Positions 10,688 through 22,117 of a DNA stretch of 64,000 bases are shown here, one piece after another. The position numbers and the translations under genes were made by a program. Every line of letters begins with the position of its first letter. The first letter of the stretch is position 1. This stretch comes from Warburgia ugandensis (lineage: Eukaryota > Streptophyta > Magnoliopsida > Canellales > Canellaceae). The notes below the pieces were generated by a model, which did no database searches, had not been told where the DNA came from, and was given only the letters and a program-made list of their open reading frames with translations. Where the stretch lies: positions 44,719,729-44,783,728 of the forward strand of contig CP141133.1 of NCBI GenBank assembly GCA_035236585.1, read 5' to 3'.

Positions 10688-12844
10688 CTTGGGTGCCTCT
10701 AATGGCAGCCCAAAACCGTGGAGAAAACCCATCGTGGAGCAGTGACCTAGAGGGGAAAACGAGGAAAAAAACCCAGCAACGAGCCAGGTACGTCCGAGAT
10801 CGCTCAAAACCCATCTCCCCCATAGTTCCAAGGTCAATTTCCCTAAGTTTTTGCATGAAAAACCATGCAAAACGGAGCCCAGGAGAGCCACCAAGGACCC
10901 AAGGACATTCCTTGGGCCGCATTGGTTTGACAGGGGTCGAACCAGAGTGTCCTGAGGACACCCCGGTCCCCCAGACGACGGAATGTTCTAGTCGGAATGT
11001 TCCATGTCATCTCCGTTTGAAAAACCAAACTGGACGCGCCCGCTAAAGAGAAAGACGGGTGGAGCGTACCGCGCGTCTGCAGACGCACCCGCTAAGGCGC
11101 ACGCCACAAACGCGTAGCGCGCTAGCAGAATGTCGACTTTTGGTTACTTAAGGAAGCTGGGGCGCACGTCGCAGACGTGCAGCGCCCTAGCATTCCGTCT
11201 TTAAGACTCTATGTACATATGACACTAAAACGCTTATAACTTGAGATCTAGAGCTCCGATTGAGGCCCCGCAAAAGGCGTTGTGTCCGTGTCGAAGATGC
11301 GGACATATAAAAACTATAAAATCCCTGATCAAGGCCCAATCAAAGGTGGGTATCACCCTTAGAATAGGAGGGTGGCACTTGACCATTAGAACGTTGGAAA
11401 ACTAAGGATACCAAGGCCCAATTTGGACCTTAGGACACCCATAGGCATAGGCATGGACCCCTAATGCCTAAGTAATAAGACCAATTACTCTAAAACCCAT
11501 AAAAGATAGGCCAAACTAACCTTGATTCCCTAAACCATGATCAGGAACGTCCGAGGACAAAAGGGTTAGCGCGATCTAGCCAGGTAGGTGCTCTATCACT
11601 ATTAGATTCTTTTAAGAGAACTATTATTATTTTGAGAACATATGTTTTAAATATATGACTTGATTTGCATGACTTAATTCAGCATGCATGATAAATGCTT
11701 TGAACATAGCCATGTTTTGAAATGATTGCATATACATTATGCTCATATATGTGTTGCAAATAAGTGCATACATTGCATGATTTAAGTACTTGCAAAGATT
11801 GCATGTCCTTGAGGGTTGCCAAAAGACGCTGGAGTGCCGAGGGCCAGCTAGTTGTGAGGGACCCAAAGAGGACAAGTTTTAACAAGAGGTTTTGGCTTAT
11901 TTGATCTTATGTGATTTGGGCAAGAAAGCCCGTGGGTGCTATGCCGAGGGGTCTGGGTTGGCCACCCGGCTTCTACTACTATTAGGTGGATGGGTACCAC
12001 ACCCAAAAAGAGGCAAGTCCCTACGTCGACTGCATGTGGTACAGGGGGCTACCACTGGTGTCACGGCATTGGGTCGACGTGTCATAGGCCCCGTGGAGGC
12101 TATGACCAAGTGTCCTCAGGTACCCGGGGACCACACGGCGAGGAGGTCGTGGGCATAGTGGACCCTATGGTTTGATGATTTATGTGCATTTCATATAGCA
12201 TGATATGAGGTTGGTCGACCATACCATACTAGAGATCCATGAGTTGGACTCCATGAAGCATCTATTGCATATCATGATGTTATCATATATATATATATAT
12301 ATATATATGATACTTTCAATTTTGGATTATGTGATCTTTTAAGTCATTAGTATTTCAGTTTGATCATGGATTCTTATACTGATATTGAACTCGAGTATTC
12401 AAACATACACATGTTTTGAATGAGCATATGATTTTAAAACATCTCATGCATTTATAAAACTAGTAATGATAGGCTCCTACTGAGTATAGTATATACTCAC
12501 CCAATCCTCAACATTTTTCAGATACAAAGTAAATACTTAAGGGCAAGGAACGTTTGTACTAGGAGACACAGACTAAGTACAAGTAAATAAACCCCTATCT
12601 TATCTTTCAATGTTACTTGATTGTAGTTACTCTCTAATAGCTGGGGCTGTGACTAACACTTTCTTGGGAATAATATTGATTTAAACTTTGCCATATAAAT
12701 TGAGAATGTGTTTGAACACTCGAGGTTTTTATGAAAGGTTGTTTTCCAAATGAGAAATATTTTCATGCATTTCATATTTATAAAACAAGAGATCTCGCCT
12801 TTTTTATCAAAATTGCATCATATAAAAACCCAGGTCGTGACAGT

Positions 12845-12863
12845 TGGTATCAGAGCACGATTT
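12845..12863 (+). promoter_or_regulatory. A primer-binding site
   Basis: TGGTATCAGAGCACGATTT starts two bases after the 5' LTR. The TGGTATCAGAGC core is complementary to the 3' end of initiator methionine tRNA, the standard primer for plant Ty3/gypsy elements. Confidence 0.92.
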
Positions 12864-12984
12864 AACGTTACTCACAGCCCAGTTATGAGGAGAGTAACTT
12901 ATAATCAAGTTTCATCCATGAAAGAGTAAGGGGTAATAGGATAACACAAAAACTGAGATTTGGTGAATTGCCTTGTGATTACAG

Positions 12985-13990
12985 ATGCCTAGGAAGAAGG
13001 GAAGCAATGCTCCATGACCTGAAGCCCCACCAGTGGACTCCACTAGGTCGGGCAACGGGATGGCTGAGTTATTTCAGCAATTCCTACAGAACATGGGACA
13101 ATACATGAATAGTCAAAGCCAAACTCCTACCCCCCGAGATCCTTCCCCTGATAAAACAATAGAGAGAACTGAGGTTCAGTTAGAAAGGTTTCAGAAACTA
13201 GCTCCCTCATTCACAGGAGAAGATGAAGCATCTACAGCTGAAAAATGGTTAATTGATATTGAAAAGATATTTAAGGCCATGAACATAGCTGAAGAAAGAA
13301 AAGTACCCATGGCCACATTTGTATTTAGAGGAGAGGCTACCTTTTGGTGGGAAACAGCATAAAGAACTTATTTTGATCAGCAAGAAACAATAGGATGGGA
13401 AGAGTTTAAAAAGGTCTTTAATGACAAATATTATCCTAAACATATAAGGAAACAGAAGGAAAAGGAATTTATGGACTTAGAACAAGGAAATATGACCGTC
13501 CAATAGTCTGAAAGTAGATTCATCAGCCTCCGAAGATTTGCACCACGTGCTTGTGCTGATGAGGAAGATGCGGCCGAAAGATTTGTAGATGGACTCAACC
13601 CAGGACTCAGGAACAGAGTTCTAGGTTTCCAACCTTCCACAGTAGCCAAAGCCGTAGAGATGGCCTCCCTATACGAAAAAGATTATGAAAGGAACCAGGC
13701 AATAAGAGAAACTAAGAACATCAACACCATCAGGAACCAAGGAAAGAGACCCCTTCAGTCATCTGGACCTAGGCCACCTTTCAAGAAGCCATTTGAAAAC
13801 AAAGGAAGAAGACCAGACTGGAAGGCATACCCTAGGTGTAACAGAAATCATCCAGGCAAACCATGTCCCACTTTCAACATCACTTGCTATAGTTGTGGAG
13901 AATTAGGACATCTTTCTAGTAACTGCCCAAAAAGGAAAGTACAAGAGCGTAAAGAAGATCAAGTTCTAAAAAGCCAAGGACGTGTCTTTG
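12985..13990 (+). mobile_element. A gag region (fossil)
   Basis: Opens with ATGCCTAGGAAGAAGGG. It contains the retrotransposon gag core (LERFQKLAPSFTGEDE, AEKWLIDIEKIF, then FWWETA), the SLYEKDYERNQ segment and a CCHC zinc knuckle CYSCGELGHLSSNCP near 13886-13930. In the family, gag forms the virus-like particle and the knuckle binds the element RNA. Several breaks are present. Confidence 0.88.
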
Positions 13991-14029
13991 CCCTCAATTC
14001 CAGTCAAGCCCAAGCTTCAAATGCAGTTG

Positions 14030-14430
14030 TTGAAGGTATTCTTTCTATCTCTGATACACCTGCTAAAGTTCTATTTGATACAGGCTCCACTCATTCTTTC
14101 ATATCCCGGGAATTTGCATCATCCTTGGACATTATACCACAGGACCTAGACTTCACTCTAGAAGTCATGACTCCTATAGGCCAAGCACTTCCCACCTACT
14201 CTTATCTCCAGGATGTCCCCATTTTGATCAAGGACCATTTGCTACATGCCAATCTTATCCACTTAGATATGAATGACTTCGACATCATCCTAGGTATGGA
14301 CTGGCTAGCCTTTCATCAAGCCTTTGTTGATTGCCGCCAGAAACGTGTCACTTTTACCCTACCTAATGGAGACACTTTCACCCTCCAAGGAAGAAAGGAT
14401 TATTCTGGAGCGTGTGTTATTTCTACCATG
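14030..14430 (+). mobile_element. A aspartic protease region (fossil)
   Basis: FDTGSTHSFIS near 14073 is the active-site D-T/S-G motif of retropepsins, followed by the IILGMDWL flap-side motif near 14284. In the family this enzyme cuts the polyprotein. Confidence 0.88.
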
Positions 14431-14599
14431 AAAGTAGTTAAACACATTGCTCAAGGATGCCCCTTCTTCTTAGCTAAGATTGAATCCGTCGAGAGTTCCC
14501 AACCAAGGCTAGAGGATGTCGAGGTAGTCCGAGAATTTCCTGATGTATTCCCTGAGGACTTACCAGGTCTACCTCTACCAAGGGAAATTGAGTTCATCA

Positions 14600-15870
14600 T
14601 TGACCTTATACCCGGTACCTCCCCCATTTCCAAAGCTCCTTATTGAATGGCTCCTGCAGAACTAAGAGAATTGAAGACCCAGTTACAGGAACTACTTGAC
14701 AAAGGGTTCATACGACCTAGCGTATCTCCGTGGGGAGCTCCAGTCCTTTTTGTTAAGAAAAAGGATGGCTCCATGAGATTGTGCGTAGACTATCGGATGT
14801 TGAATAGGGTCACCAGTAAAAATAAGTACCCTCTTCCCCGAATTGATGATCTTTTCGATCAACTTCAGTCAGCCAGAGTCTTCTCTAAGATTGATCTACG
14901 ATCTGGATACCATCAACTTCGAGTTAGAGAAGAAGATATCCCCAAGACAGCCTTCAGGACCTGATACGGCCATTATGAATTTAGAGTGATGTTCTTTGGT
15001 TTAACTAATGCTCCAGCCGTGTTTATGGACCTCATGAATAGGGTGTTTAAGGAGTACTTAGATAAATTCATCATAGTGTTTGTGGATGATATCTTAATAT
15101 ATTCTGAAATTCCTGAAGACCATATGGAACATCTAAGGATAACATTAAGCACCCTACGAGCACACAAGTTATATGCAAAATTCAATAAGTGTGAGTTTTG
15201 GCTGGAAAAGGTTAATTTCTTAGGACACATTATTTCTCAAGATGGCATAGCAGTTGACCCCACTAAGGTTGAATCGATGCTGAATCGGGAAAGACCTAAG
15301 ACAGTCACAGAAATAAGAAGCTTCCTAGGACTTGCCGGATATTACAAGAGATTCATCGAAGGTTTTTCACAAATTGCTTTACCTCTAACTAAGCTGACCA
15401 GGAAAGACACAAGATTTGAATGGACTGATAAATGTGAGAAAAGCTTCCAAGAACTAAAAAGAAGGTTAACTACCGCACCTATCCTTACCTTACCTTTAGG
15501 AAGTGCCGGATTTGAGATATACAGCGATGCCTCGCAACAAGGGCTAGGCTGCGTACTTATGCAACATGGGAAGGTAATCGCTTATGCTTCTCGACAACTC
15601 AAGAAGCATGAAGTCAATTACCCAACCCATGACTTGGAATTAGCAGCCATAGTCTTTGGCTTGCGAATATGGAGACATTATTTATATGGGGAAAAGTTTG
15701 ACGTTTTTACAGATCACAAGAGTCTTAAATATATCTTTTCCCAACAAGACTTAAACATGCGACAAAGAAGATGGATGGAATACTTAAAAGACTATGACTT
15801 CTCCATTCATTATCACCCTGGAAAAGCTAATGTGGTAGATGATGCATTAAGCAGAAAAACCCAAGGGATG
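14600..15870 (+). mobile_element. A reverse transcriptase and RNase H region (fossil)
   Basis: RT motifs in order: [39 protein letters not shown], and the catalytic FVDDILIYS near 15074-15100. Then comes the RNase H start with [15 protein letters not shown] near 15519, and TDHKSLKYI. These residues are characteristic of Ty3/gypsy pol, here interrupted. Confidence 0.9.
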
Positions 15871-16079
15871 TGTGCAAGTTTATTAACTAAGAGATGGAAG
15901 CTACTACGAGAAGTAATCACATGGAAACCAGACATAAGTAAGCACAAGATCATTATGGCAGGTCTAACAATAAAATTGGCTGTTAATGAAAAGGTTAAGC
16001 AAGAACAGAAAGGAGATTCAGATATACAAGCTTTCATAGGAAAACTAGGATTTACAAAAAGAGAAGATGGTAGCATTTA

Positions 16080-17388
16080 CATGCAAGGAAGATTAGTGGT
16101 ACCGACTAATGAAAAGTTAAGACAAGAAATCTTAAAAGAGGCTCATCGGTCCAAGTATACAATACACCCCGGAGGGACTAAGATGTATCAAGACTTAAAG
16201 AAACAATATTGGTGGGATGGTATGAAAAGAGACATAGGGGAATTTGTGGCAAAGTGTTTAACATGTCAACAAGTAAGGGCTAAACATCAAAGACCTGCGG
16301 GATTGTTACAACCCCTCGAGTTACCCGAATGGAAATGGGACCATATCACAATGGATTTCATAACAGGGCTACCCAAGACCTCTAAGGGTCATGACATGAT
16401 CTGGGTAATTGTTGATAGATTAACTAAGACAGTTCATTTCCTTCCTACATGTCATACCCAATCCACTGACAGCCTATCTCAGCTATACATCAAAGAGATA
16501 GTAAGTCTACATGGTATACCCCTTAGTATCACTTCAGATAGGGATAGCCGCTTCACTTCGCAACTCTGGAAGTCTGTCCAAAAATCCTTAGGATCTTCCT
16601 TGAACTATAGCACAGCCTTCCATCCATAGACCGATGGACAGTCATAGAGCATAATCTAGATAGTCGAAGATATGTTGCAAACTTGTGCCCTTGATTGGAA
16701 GCAGAGCTGGGATGAAAACCTACCGCTAGTCGAGTTTGCATACAACAATAGCTTTCAATCAAGCATTGGCATGGCTCCATATGAGGCGCTCTATGGGAGA
16801 CCCTGTCGATCACCCACTAGTTGGAGTGAAGTTGGAGAATCCAGGGTGCTCCAGTCCGAGCTGGTAGAGCAATGTGCCGAGAAGGTCAAACTCATAAGAA
16901 GCTGCCTCCTCACAGCTCAAAGCCGCCAAAAGAGCTATGCTGATCGAAGGAGGAGACCATTGGAATTCGACATAGGAGAGCACGTCTTCCTGAAGATATC
17001 TCCCACTAAGGGAGTTATGCGGTTCGGTATCAAAGGCAAGCTTAGTCCGCGTTACATAGGACCTTTCAAAATCCTGGAGAAAGTGGAAAAAGTGGCCTAC
17101 AGGATCGCACTACCCCCTCAGCTATCCGACGTGCATAACATATTCCATGTGTCTATGCTAAGGAGGTACGTGCCTGACCCCACTCATGTCATCGACCAGG
17201 TACCCATAGAGATGACGGAGGATCTCAAACTAGAGACAAGACCAGTTGAGATTCGGGATCATAAGAATAAGAAGCTACAGAACAAGGACATAACCTTAGT
17301 CAAAGTTTTGTGGAGAAATGTGCACATGGAAGAAGAGACTTGGGAACCGGAGTCAGAAATGCGAGAAAAGTACCCCAAGATCTTTTGA
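16080..17388 (+). mobile_element. A integrase with C-terminal chromodomain (fossil)
   Basis: The HHCC zinc finger (H..H from [13 protein letters not shown] from CLTCQQ) is followed by the DDE core ([13 protein letters not shown], then the [10 protein letters not shown] segment). The C-terminal part has the GVMRFGIKGKLSPRYIGPF motif, and the end carries a chromodomain (VKVLWRNVHMEEETWEPES). In chromoviruses this domain directs integration to particular chromatin. Confidence 0.9.
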
Positions 17389-17422
17389 CTGTATATAGTA
17401 GAATTTCGGGGGCGAAATTCCC

Positions 17423-17437
17423 CTAAGGGGGTAAGAA
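17423..17437 (+). promoter_or_regulatory. A polypurine tract
   Basis: CTAAGGGGGTAAGAA lies immediately before the 3' LTR start TGTAATGACTCC, the expected place for the plus-strand primer. Confidence 0.9.
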
Positions 17438-18198
17438 TGTAATGACTCCAATTTTGTAATATTGAAATTCCAAGTTTAGCAATGAAAAGTTCAGTTTTTA
17501 AAGAAAAGGGCATTTTAGTCATTTCACCATTCACCTTCACTGAACCCATAAATTTGGTCCAAAAAGTGGTTCCATTAGATGCGTCTCGGAAAAAGGAATC
17601 CAACGAGACCAAAATCACCCAAAACGGAGTTAAAATGAGTAAGATATGGCCCTTTGAAGTTCAGGGGCAAAACTGTAAATTTCACAAAAAGACTTAACTG
17701 AAAAACACAGGGGCCTGTTTTGATACGGGCACACCGTCGTCTTCAACCTCTAGAGGGTTCTAGAACGGTGGTGATTTGAGGAGAAATCACCGCTATTCTA
17801 GAGGTTTCTCCACCGCCATTCAAAGGCGGTGAGAGCCCCCTCCAGAACCCTCTCTTAGCTCTATAAATAGAGCTCTTGGGTGCCTCTAATGGAAGCCCAA
17901 AACCTTGGAGAAAACCCATCGTGGAGCAGTGACCTAGAGGGGAAAACGAGGAGAAAAACTTAGCAACGAGCCAGGTACGTCCGAGATCGCTCAAAACCCA
18001 TCTCCCCCATAGTTCCAAGGTCAATTTCCCTAAGTTTTTGCATGAAAAACCATGCAAAATGGAGCCCAGGAGAGCCACCAAGGACCCAGGGACGTTCCCT
18101 GGGATGCATTGGTTCGACAGGGGTCGAACTAGGGTGTCCTGAGGATGCCCCGGTCCCCCAGACGATGGAACGTTCCAGTCGGAACGTTCCATGTCGTC

Positions 18199-20252
18199 AT
18201 CATCATCATCAAGACCTTATCCCAATTAGGGATCGGCCACATGAATCTTATTCCTCCATTCCACTCTATTAAATACCATGGCTTCATTTAGTCCCAAAGT
18301 TTTTAAATCTTTCCTCACCACTTCTATCCACGTTCTTTTGGGCCTTCCCCTTGCCCTTTTAGAACCTTCAACTTGTATTGCCTCACTCCTTCTAACTGGT
18401 GCCGTTGTTGGCCTCCTTTGAACATGTCCAAACCATCTAAGTCTAATCTCCCTCATCTTGTTACCTATTGGTGCTATCCCTAAATTTCTTCTAATATTTT
18501 CATTTCTAATTCTATCCTTTCTTGTCTTACCACTCATCCATCTCAACATCCTCATTTCTCGCAACACTCACTCTATGAGTATGATGTTCCTTAACTGCCC
18601 AACACTATGATCCATAGAGCATGGCCGGCCTTATAGCCATCCTATAGAATTTTCCCTTTAGTTTGAGTGGCACCCGCCGATCACATAAAACCCCGATGCA
18701 CATCTCCATTTGTTCCAACCCGCTTGGATTCTCTCGGGTAACCTCCCTCTCAATCTCTCCACTCTCATGGATCAATGATCCTAAGTATCGGAAGTGGTCT
18801 CTCATGGGGTCCTCTTGGTTATCAATCTTGACTGGTGCTCCACTCCTACTCTCCTTGCTAAAATTACATTCCATATATTCTGTCTTAGTTCGGCTAATTT
18901 TAAATCCTTTCGATTCTAATGCTTCTCTCCATAGCTCTAGCTTTATGTTGACACCCTCCCTTGTCTCATCAAGTAGGACTATATCGTCTGCAAATAGCAT
19001 GCACCAGGGAATCTCCTCATGTAGATGTTTTGTTAATTCATCCATAACTAATGTGAAAAGGTATGGACTCAATGCCGATCCCTGGTGCAATCCGACAGTG
19101 ACAGGAAAATCACCAGTCACGCCACTAGAGGTCTTAACATTTGTTACTGCTCCCTCATACATATCTTTAATTATGTCTATATACCCCTGAGAAACCCCTT
19201 TAACACCTAACGCCCTCCATATTAACTCTCTAGGGACTCTATCATAAGCCTTCTCTAAGTCAATAAAGACCATGTGTAGGTCTTTTCTCCTCTCCCTATA
19301 TTTCTCTACTAATTGTCTTAGTAAGAAAATAGCTTCCATGGTAGACCTCCCAGGCATGAAACCAAACTGATTCTCCGATACACTTGTTTCATGTCGTAGC
19401 CTCTTCTCAATGACTCTTTCAAAAAGTTTCATGGTGTGGCTCATAAGTTTGATCCCTCGATAATTAGTGCAGCTCTGAATGTCTCCTTTATTCTTATAGA
19501 TTGGTACAATAGAGCTTTTCCTCCACTCATCAGGCATTTTCTTTGATTTTATAATCTTGTTAAACAACTTGGTCAACCAAACTACCCCAATATCTCCCAT
19601 ATGCTTCCAAACCTCTATTAGTATACTATCAGGCCCCATGGCCTTTGCTGATTTCATCTTTCTCAAGGCCTCTTTTACTTCAAGCATTCTAATCTTACGT
19701 TCATATCTATAATATCCAGTGTTATTTAGATTTATTGTATTTTCAATTCCTATATTCTCAGGGCCATTGTCATTTAACAATTTTTGGAAGTATATTACCC
19801 ACCTTTGTTTGATCTCAGCGTCTTTGACTAATACCCTTTGATCATCGCTTCTAATGCACCTAACATGCTCTAAGTCCTTACTCTTCTGTTCTCTTACCTT
19901 TGCAAGTTTAAACACATCTTTCTCACCTTCTCTTGTTCCTAGTCTATTATAGAGCTCATCATATGCTTTAAGTTTAGCCTCACTTACTATTCTCTTAGCA
20001 ACGTTTTTAGCATTCTTATATTGTTCATAGTTTTCATTATTTCTAATCTTTTGCCATGCTTTAAAATGCATTCGTTTTTCCTTAATAGCTTTTTGCACTG
20101 TTTCATTCCACCACCATGTTTCCTTTGCTAATAGCCTTTTACCTTTAGATACTCCTAAGACATCTTTTGCCACTTTCTTAATGGACTCAACCATATTAGT
20201 CCACATTGTATTTACTTCTGTTTCATAATTCCAATTTCCTTCATTCCACCAC
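18199..20252 (-). mobile_element. 5'-truncated RTE-type LINE inserted in A's 3' LTR
   Basis: Flanked by GTCGTC at 18193-18198 and 20253-20258, seen by comparison with A's 5' LTR, where the sequence runs on unbroken near 11000-11010. The 3' end (left side) reads, on the minus strand, ...TTGGGATAAGGTCTTGATGATGATGATGA: a short TGA-type microsatellite tail instead of poly(A), typical of RTE LINEs. The 5' end stops inside the region between endonuclease and RT, as expected for incomplete target-primed reverse transcription. Confidence 0.92.
18226..20252 (-). pseudogene. LINE reverse transcriptase reading (RTE type), endonuclease missing
   Basis: The frame enters at the truncation point (NEGNWNYETEV) and runs through a linker (ETWWWNETVQKAIKEKRM) into an RT domain. 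Motifs are SSIVPIYKNKGD, TNYRGIKLMSH, the GFMPGRST box, FIDLEKAYDRVP (first catalytic Asp), GLHQGSALSPYLF, and the catalytic FADD near 18983-18994. The C-terminal region with RLRWFGHVQRR and GRPKRTW is the usual RTE tail. The main frame ends at a TAG at 18603-18605, where relatives have a sense codon (YGSxCWAVK). A frameshift between there and 18567 moves the rest, EMRMLRWMSG onward, into another frame. The RT core itself is otherwise open for more than 500 codons, so the insertion is young. The element lacks its endonuclease and cannot move alone. Confidence 0.9.
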
Positions 20253-21547
20253 GTCGTCTCCATTTGAAAAACCAAACGGGCGTGTCCAGGGACGCGCCCG
20301 TTGAAGAGAAAGACGGGCGGAGCGTACCGTGCGTCTGTAGATGCGCCCGCTGAGGCGCACGCCGCAGACGCCCAGCACGCTAGCAGAAATTCGACTTTTG
20401 GTTACTTAAAGAAGCTGGGGCACACGTCGCAGACGCGCAGCGCCCTAGCATTCCGTCCTTTTGTCTTTAAGACTCTATGTACATATGACATTAAAACGCT
20501 TATAACTTGAGATCTAGAGCTCCGATTGAGGCGCCGCAAAAGGCGTTGTGTCTGTGTCGATGACGCGGACATATATAAACTATAAAATCCCTGATCAAGG
20601 CCCAATCAAAGGTGGGCATGACCCTTAGAATAGGAGGGTGGCGCGTGACTACTAGAACGTTGGAAAACTAAGGATACCAAGGCCCAATTAGGACCTTAGG
20701 ACACCCATAGGCATAGGGATGGACCCCTAATGCCTAAGTAATAAGACCAATTACTCTAAAACCCATAAAACATAGTCCAAACTAACCTTGATTCCCTAAA
20801 CCATGATCAGGAGCGTCCGAGGACAAAAGGGTTAGCGCGATCTAGCCAGGTAGGTGCTCTATCACTATTAGATTATTTTAAAAGAACTATTGTTATTTTG
20901 AGAACATATGTTTTAAATATATGACTTGATTTGCATGACTTAATTCAGCATGCATGATAAATGCTTTGAACATAGCCATGTTTTGAAATGATTGCATATA
21001 CATTATGCACATATATGTGTTGCAAACAAGTGCATACATTGCATGATTTAAGTACTTGCAAAGATTGCATGTCCTTGAGGGTTGCCAAAAGATGCTGGAA
21101 TGCCGAGGGCCAGGCAGTTGTGAGGGACCCAAAGAGGACAAGTTTTAACAAGAGGTTTTGGCTTATTTGATCTTATGTGGTTTGGGCAAGAAAGCCCATG
21201 GGTGCTATGCCGAGGGGTCTGGGTGGACCACCCGGCCTCTACCACTATTAGGTGGATGCGTACCACGCCCAAAAAGAGGCAAGTCCCTACATCGACTGCA
21301 TGTGGTACAGGGGGCTACCACTGGTGTCACGGCACTGGGTCGACGTGTCATAGGCCCCGTGGAGGCTATGACCAAGTGTCCTCAGGTACCCGGGGACCAC
21401 ACGGCGAGGAGGTCGTGGGCATAGTGGACCCTATGGTTTGATGATTTATGTGCATTTCATATAGCATGATATGAGGTTGGTCGACCATACCATACTAGAG
21501 ATCCATGAGTTGGACTCCATGAAGCATCTATTGCATATCATGATGTT

Positions 21548-21581
<34 letters not shown>

Positions 21582-22117
21582 ACTTTCAATTTTGGATTAT
21601 GTGATCTTTTAAGTCATTAGTATTTCAGTTTGATCATGGATTCTTATACTGATATTGAACTCGAGTATTCAAACATACACATGTTTTGAATGAGCATATG
21701 ATTTTAAAACATCTCATGCATTTATAAAACTAGTAGTGATAGGCTCTTACTGAGTATAGTATATACTCACCCAATCCTCAACATTTTTCAGATACAAAGT
21801 AAATACTTAAGGGTAAGGAACGTTTGTACTAGGAGACACAGACTAAGTACAAGTAAGTAAACCCCTATCTTATCTTTCAATGTTACTTGATTGTAGTTAC
21901 TCTCTAATAGCTGGGGCTGTGACTAACACTTTCTTGGGAATAATATTGATTTAAACTTTGCCATATAAATTGAGAATGTGTTTGAACACTCGGGGTTTTT
22001 ATGAAAGGTTGTTTTCCAAATGAGAAAGATTTTCATGCATTTCATATTTATAAAACAAGAGATCTCGCCTTTTTTATCAAAATTGCGTCATATAAAAACC
22101 CAGGTCGTGACACATGT

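Larger units (their letters stand above)
10272..12842 (+). repeat. A 5' LTR (2571 bp)
   Basis: Begins TGTTGAAATTCC and ends CAGGTCGTGACA. Contains a 14-bp inverted repeat at 10577-10610, the TATA inverted repeat at 10670-10687, a CpG-rich block near 11030-11190, the palindrome at 12212-12221 and an (AT)n run near 12284-12308. It differs slightly in length from the 3' LTR at its outer end. Confidence 0.92.
10272..22112 (+). mobile_element. Element A: Ty3/gypsy chromovirus (Del/Tekay type) with gag-pol
   Basis: 5' LTR 10272-12842, PBS from 12845, gag-pol region 12985-17388, polypurine tract 17423-17437, 3' LTR 17438-22112 (split by a LINE). Flanked by CATGT on both sides (10267-10271, 22113-22117) inside B's LTR. 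Domain order gag, protease, RT, RNase H, integrase, chromodomain is that of a chromovirus. The two LTRs are very alike by eye (a few differences per hundred bases or fewer), so insertion is fairly recent. The coding region is broken in roughly seven places, so the copy is a fossil, although its layout is complete. Confidence 0.93.
17438..22112 (+). repeat. A 3' LTR, split by a LINE
   Basis: Starts TGTAATGACTCC and ends CAGGTCGTGACA. Removing the LINE (18199-20252) and its duplicated 6 bp leaves about 2615 bp, similar to the 5' LTR. It keeps the TATA repeat (17857-17874), the palindrome (21478-21487) and an (AT)n run near 21551-21578. Confidence 0.92.

Noticed and set aside
10693-11046. Recurring open frames in A and B LTRs (also near 7275, 17743, 20893, 23589)
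   Set aside because: They recur only because the LTR is repeated; frames are interrupted differently in each copy and no protein family is recognisable.
18181-18215. CAT repeat as an independent microsatellite
   Set aside because: It is the TGA-type 3' tail of the LINE, placed exactly at the target duplication.
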